Assembly (NCBI GenBank): GCA_002299965.1
Contig: DBOM01000065.1
Coordinates: 49,280-113,279, forward strand
DNA length: 64,000 bases
Direction of reading: 5' to 3'
Source: Caldiserica bacterium UBA646
Lineage (GTDB): Bacteria > Caldisericota > Caldisericia > Caldisericales > Caldisericaceae
The position numbers and the translations under genes were made by a program. Positions 60,551 to 64,000 of the stretch are shown here, one piece after another; the stretch's first letter is position 1, and each line of letters starts with the position of its first letter. A model generated the notes under the pieces. It had not been told where the DNA came from. It ran no database searches and saw nothing but the letters and a program-made list of their open reading frames with translations.

Positions 60551-61564
60551 ATGGAAAATAAAATACCTGAAATTAAAAACAGCTGTGTTAAATTTATTTA
60601 CAATGGAACAGCAAAAGAAGTGTTCATTGCGGGGGATTTTAACAACTGGAAAAAAGAACCTTTGTTTCAAGTAAAGGAAGACAAATGGGCTATAACAAAG
60701 GAATTCCCCTTGAACGCGCGGTTTGATTACAAGTTCATCGTGGATAAAGAAGAAATGCTGGATCCATTGAACCCGAATAAAACTGAAGGGGGCTTTGGCT
60801 TTAATTCCGAGCTACAAATGCCACGTTTTCATTATTCTGTTGCAACAAAGTTCCACCAGAATATTCCTCACGGAACTATTAAAAAATATACGATCGATAG
60901 TAGCAACTACTGCAATTGCAAACGGGATGTTTATCTTTACAAACCATATAAATCGCCGCACAAAAAGTCTCCACTACTCATATTCCAGGACGGTTTAGAA
61001 TACATCATATTTGGCTCAGCACGAAATACATTGGATTACCTTATTCATAAAGAAGAAATACCAGACACATACGCCCTGTTTGTCGATATACGCAAAGAAA
61101 ATCGGCCAAAAGAGTACTCTCCCAACTCATGTTACGGAAAATTCCTCGTAGAGACTATTCAATTTGCAGAAAAAAAGGCAAACATAAAATTCGACAAAAA
61201 ATACCTCGTCGGAGTTTCTTTGGGAGGTTTTGTATCCGTTGCTCTCCTTCTTGAATATCCTGACCTATTTAACGGAGGCATTTCACAGTCAGGCGCTTTT
61301 CTCTTCGAAAAAAAAATGGATTTTGGTAATCTCAACAAAAAAATCATCTATATGGACAGTGGAAAGTACGAAACGAAGATAAACAGTTCGTTAAATATAC
61401 TTAACCTGAACAAAAAATACAAACAAAAATTCAAAAAAAGCGGAGCCGCAGTTCTTTACAAAGAGTGGAACGACGGGCACTCCTGGGGTAGTTGGAAAGC
61501 ACACCTTCCACTTGCTCTAAAATATATTTTTACTTCGAGCCGTACCAAACACAACCCGAAGTAA
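60551..61564 (+). CDS. Esterase with N-terminal CBM48-like (glycogen-binding) domain
   Basis: 337 residues. Residues about 10-90 are an early-set beta domain (VKFIYNGTAKEVFIAGDFNNWKKEPL and RFDYKFIVDKEEMLDPLNP) as in isoamylase or AMPK glycogen-binding modules. From about 110 a putative esterase (IroE/esterase D-like) follows, with nucleophile G-V-S-L-G-G near 219, an Asp in YMDSGKYE and a His in NDGHSWGSWKAHLP. No signal peptide, so cytoplasmic. It may act on acylated or glycosylated substrates. The gap to folP is nine bases. Confidence 0.8.
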   Translation: MENKIPEIKNSCVKFIYNGTAKEVFIAGDFNNWKKEPLFQVKEDKWAITKEFPLNARFDYKFIVDKEEMLDPLNPNKTEGGFGFNSELQMPRFHYSVATKFHQNIPHGTIKKYTIDSSNYCNCKRDVYLYKPYKSPHKKSPLLIFQDGLEYIIFGSARNTLDYLIHKEEIPDTYALFVDIRKENRPKEYSPNSCYGKFLVETIQFAEKKANIKFDKKYLVGVSLGGFVSVALLLEYPDLFNGGISQSGAFLFEKKMDFGNLNKKIIYMDSGKYETKINSSLNILNLNKKYKQKFKKSGAAVLYKEWNDGHSWGSWKAHLPLALKYIFTSSRTKHNPK

Positions 61565-61573
61565 AGGAAAATA

Positions 61574-62755
61574 ATGATTATAAGAAAAATAAAAAAAGAA
61601 TCGCTTTTAGAAGAGCTCAAATTAATCGGAGTAGATGAAAGGGCCTTTGACATATTCAAAGATAAAAGCAACCTGATACTTTTGAAACTGCACAATATCA
61701 ATGCCAAAGGCGCAAATATTCTCAAGCAAGAATTTATCAGCGCTGGGGGAGACGTGGCAGTGCACCGAGATGTTGCAAGCTGGAAAATATCCTCGACGGA
61801 CTGCCTGCTGATAGGCACGGAGCGCACATACAAAACAGTCCTAAAAAAACTTGCATTTGAACCTTTCTTCGGCCTCAACAAAATAAGGGAATTGGTGCAG
61901 AAAACTATCGCATCCAAACAACTCCCTGCATACAGTGTAAGAAACAAAATATTTGATTTTGAAAAAGAAAAATTCATTATGGGCATCTTGAACATCACCC
62001 CTGATTCCTTTTCCGACGGCGGCCTGTACAATAGCATCGAAAAAGCGTTAAAGCGCGTACAAACAATGATCGAAGAAGAAGCAGATATTATAGACATAGG
62101 CGGCGAATCCACGCGCCCCGGTGCAGAAAAAATAACCGAAGAAGAAGAAAAGAAAAGGACAATACCGGTAATAAAAGAAATCAGAAAAAATTTTCCGGAC
62201 ATACCCATCTCAATAGACACCTACAAAGCATCCGTTGCAGAAGAAGCGCTTAAAAACGGCGCTGACATCATTAATGACATCAGCGGACTGCAATTTGACG
62301 AGAAAATGCAAGACATTGCAAAAGAATTTGACGCACCGGTAGTTATAATGCATATAAAAGGTACTCCCGAAAACATGCAGCAAAACCCGCAATACGAAGA
62401 TGTAATGAAAGAACTTTTAGAATACTTTGACGCAAGAATCAATGCACTAACAAGTGTCGGCATCAAAAAAATTATCATTGACCCGGGCATTGGATTCGGA
62501 AAAAGATTGGAAGACAACCTGAAAATCATAAAAAACATAGACGAATTCAGCATCTTTAACCTGCCTGTCCTTCTCGGCGTTTCGCGGAAATCATTTATTG
62601 GAAGCGTTCTTGACAAAACAGTAGAAAACAGGCTTTACGGCTCTGCCGCGGCAAATGCGTATGTACTGCTGAAAGGCACAAGCATCATAAGGGTTCACGA
62701 CATTCTGCTACATAAAGATCTGATCAAAATGCTCAAAGCAATAGAAAATGCATAG
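61574..62755 (+). CDS. folP: Dihydropteroate synthase with N-terminal extension
   Basis: 393 residues. The pterin-binding barrel starts at about 133 with IMGILNITPDSFSDGGLY, followed by DIIDIGGESTRPGAE, PISIDTYKASVAEEAL, INDISGLQ and LLGVSRKSFIG. About 130 residues precede it (with KGANILKQEFISAGGDVAVHRDV), as in several anaerobic Firmicutes. The enzyme joins pterin and p-aminobenzoate. AAAGGA precedes the ATG, and its end overlaps folK by 8 bases. Confidence 0.94.
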   Translation: MIIRKIKKESLLEELKLIGVDERAFDIFKDKSNLILLKLHNINAKGANILKQEFISAGGDVAVHRDVASWKISSTDCLLIGTERTYKTVLKKLAFEPFFGLNKIRELVQKTIASKQLPAYSVRNKIFDFEKEKFIMGILNITPDSFSDGGLYNSIEKALKRVQTMIEEEADIIDIGGESTRPGAEKITEEEEKKRTIPVIKEIRKNFPDIPISIDTYKASVAEEALKNGADIINDISGLQFDEKMQDIAKEFDAPVVIMHIKGTPENMQQNPQYEDVMKELLEYFDARINALTSVGIKKIIIDPGIGFGKRLEDNLKIIKNIDEFSIFNLPVLLGVSRKSFIGSVLDKTVENRLYGSAAANAYVLLKGTSIIRVHDILLHKDLIKMLKAIENA

Positions 62756-63206
62756 AGCGTTCATCGCAATCGGTACAAACCTCGGAGATAGAAAAAGAAA
62801 CATCGAGCTTGCCGTTAAAAAAATGGAAGCAAACCAGATTGCCGTCATCAAAAAATCTCCCGTATACTCAACTATGCCGTACGGTTATAAAAACCAGCCG
62901 ATGTTTCTAAACTGCGTCGTAGAAGCACAAACAGATATGTCGGTAGAAGAGCTATTGCACACACTTCAAAAAATAGAAAAAGAAATGGGGAGAACAAAAA
63001 AAATTCATTGGAGCCCGAGAATTATCGATTTAGATATCATATTTTTTGACAGCGACATCATAAACAAACCTGATCTGCAAATACCGCATCCGGACATGCA
63101 AAACAGGGATTTTGTCTTAAAACCGCTGAAGGACATCGCGCCAGATTTTGTGCATCCCGTCCTTCGCAAAACGGTGAAAGAGCTTTTAGAGCAATTAACC
63201 AGCTAA
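62748..63206 (+). CDS. folK: 2-amino-4-hydroxy-6-hydroxymethyldihydropteridine pyrophosphokinase
   Basis: 152 residues. FIAIGTNLGDRKRNIELAV (5-23), SPVYSTMPYGYKNQPMFLNCVVE, and WSPRIIDLDIIFFDSD (about 86-101) are HPPK motifs. It makes the pterin diphosphate used by FolP. The end overlaps the converging metallophosphoesterase gene by 4 bases. Confidence 0.95.
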   Translation: MHRAFIAIGTNLGDRKRNIELAVKKMEANQIAVIKKSPVYSTMPYGYKNQPMFLNCVVEAQTDMSVEELLHTLQKIEKEMGRTKKIHWSPRIIDLDIIFFDSDIINKPDLQIPHPDMQNRDFVLKPLKDIAPDFVHPVLRKTVKELLEQLTS

Positions 63207-64000
63207 CTTTTCTTGCCGAAGGTGATAACCGTTAGTTCAGGCAGAGATAAAAAACGCACAGGAATATGGCTCGTGCCGATGCCCCGATTTACGTACATAT
63301 AAGTCCTTTTCACTCTGAACAACCCTGACAGAAAACGTGTTCCAAATTTAGAAGGCACAAAAATAGCCGTTATAAACGGCACTTTAACCTGCCCGCCGTG
63401 CGTATGTCCGGAAAGCACAAGTTGAGGTTTGTATTTCACGGCATCATAAATAATATCAGGACAGTGCGTAAGCATAACAACAAAACTGTTTTTAGGGATA
63501 TTTTTAAATGTTTTCCCAAGGTCTTCGTTTCCCGTAAATGAATCATCAGTACCTGCAATAAAGAGTTCTTTCCCGTTTCTTTCAATAACAGCGGACTCGT
63601 TTATAAGTACTGAGATCCCGCTGTCCTCAATGCTTTTTACGAGAAAATCAAAATTTTCAGCTCTGTGGTCCCAATTGCCCAATACTGCAAACACATATCG
63701 GCTCTTTCCCGCAATGCTTTTGCAAAAATCTTTGCCCATCGCTGTTAAATGTTTACCGTTAAAATCGCCTGTTATTGCAATCATATCCGGTTTTTCAGTG
63801 TCAATCGCTGTCAAAACCTTTACATGAAGGGGCGTAAAATGTGAAAGATGAAAATCCGAAACCTGAACAATTTTAAACCCGTCAAACTCATCAGGCAAAT
63901 CATCAAACAGCAAATCAAGCCGTTCAATCGAAAGCAAAAACGGCTCAATAAAAAATGCATACACAAGTAATCCTAAAAAAAGTAAAAAAACATATTTCAT
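63203..64000 (-). CDS. Membrane-anchored metallophosphoesterase (YaeI/YkuE-like)
   Basis: 265 residues, starting at an ATG on the last three bases of the window. Membrane anchor at about 3-24 (YVFLLFLGLLVYAFFIEPFLL), then VQVSDFHLSHF (45-55), ITGDFNGKH, VLGNWDHRAEN, MLTHCPDI and LSGHTHGGQVKVPF, which carry the two-metal site. Relatives cleave lipid-linked phosphates such as UDP-diacylglucosamine. The N-terminus looks natural, but an upstream extension cannot be excluded. Confidence 0.87.
   Translation of the reverse strand: MKYVFLLFLGLLVYAFFIEPFLLSIERLDLLFDDLPDEFDGFKIVQVSDFHLSHFTPLHVKVLTAIDTEKPDMIAITGDFNGKHLTAMGKDFCKSIAGKSRYVFAVLGNWDHRAENFDFLVKSIEDSGISVLINESAVIERNGKELFIAGTDDSFTGNEDLGKTFKNIPKNSFVVMLTHCPDIIYDAVKYKPQLVLSGHTHGGQVKVPFITAIFVPSKFGTRFLSGLFRVKRTYMYVNRGIGTSHIPVRFLSLPELTVITFGKKS

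Noticed and set aside
61456..62220. 254-codon minus-strand frame
   Set aside because: Antisense to the esterase and folP genes; Ser-, Phe- and Ile-rich composition typical of a shadow frame.

Overview
The window is 64 kb of AT-rich bacterial chromosome, almost entirely coding, with about 66 protein genes, one tRNA gene and no rRNA, insertion sequence, prophage or CRISPR array that I can see. Gene content points to a strict or near-strict anaerobe that ferments amino acids. It has a four-subunit 2-oxoacid:ferredoxin oxidoreductase with butyrate kinase, a glutamate-type dehydrogenase, threonine dehydrogenase with 2-amino-3-ketobutyrate CoA ligase, the redox sensor Rex next to acetate kinase, and ferredoxin-like proteins. 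Short IF-2 and NusA, long overlapping gene runs and low GC would fit a deep-branching thermophile-type lineage (Caldisericota, Thermotogota, Dictyoglomota or a relative). This placement is inference only.

Layout. 1-3.7 kb (minus): a preT-preA dihydropyrimidine/purine-type redox module with a molybdenum-hydroxylase [2Fe-2S] subunit, a MocA-like cytidylyltransferase and the start of a MoeA-like protein. 3.9-8.0 kb (minus): rimP-nusA-infB-rsmI. 8.1-11.0 kb (plus): two envelope proteins (DUF4349, SIMPL), then a GC-rich structured leader in front of a methyltransferase gene. 11.1-12.3 kb: peptidase T. 12.4-13.4 kb: a bile acid:sodium symporter-like protein. 13.4-21.8 kb (minus): glmU-prs-rplY-ymdB-cca-miaB-miaA-ynbB, a cell-wall precursor, PRPP and tRNA-maturation run. 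21.9-25.5 kb: kbl, tdh, mtnP, and tRNA-Ala(CGC) antisense to the 3' end of dtd. 25.5-39.7 kb (minus): cdaA-ybbR-ogt-truB-ribF-rpsO-pnp-M16 peptidase-udg-HD, secD-secF, apt-rel-dtd. 39.8-50.8 kb (minus): gdhA, then buk, an unassigned P-loop ATPase, the four oxidoreductase subunits, cupin, SDR, sbcD and sbcC. 51-64 kb: deoxynucleoside kinase, acyl-CoA dehydrogenase, ABC-F, DUF554, ArsR with a CMD protein, lpdA, rex-ackA, rlmH, a CBM48-esterase, folP-folK and a metallophosphoesterase.

Signals. Clear promoters almost all fit TTGNNN - 16 bp - TATAAT. Several single or first genes (BASS-like transporter, cdaA, DUF554, arsR, rlmH, esterase) have the -10 box only 5-9 bases before the ATG and no Shine-Dalgarno, which suggests leaderless mRNAs. 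Genes inside operons have strong GGAGG sites, and I used these to shorten several starts.

The items most worth a second look are the roughly 110-nt structured GC-rich element at 10000-10110, the leaderless set, a 26-codon ORF directly before glmU, the tRNA-Ala/dtd overlap, an MiaA whose P-loop glycine is histidine, and the unassigned ATPase in the buk-oxidoreductase cluster. I found no defence island or clearly new multi-gene system.
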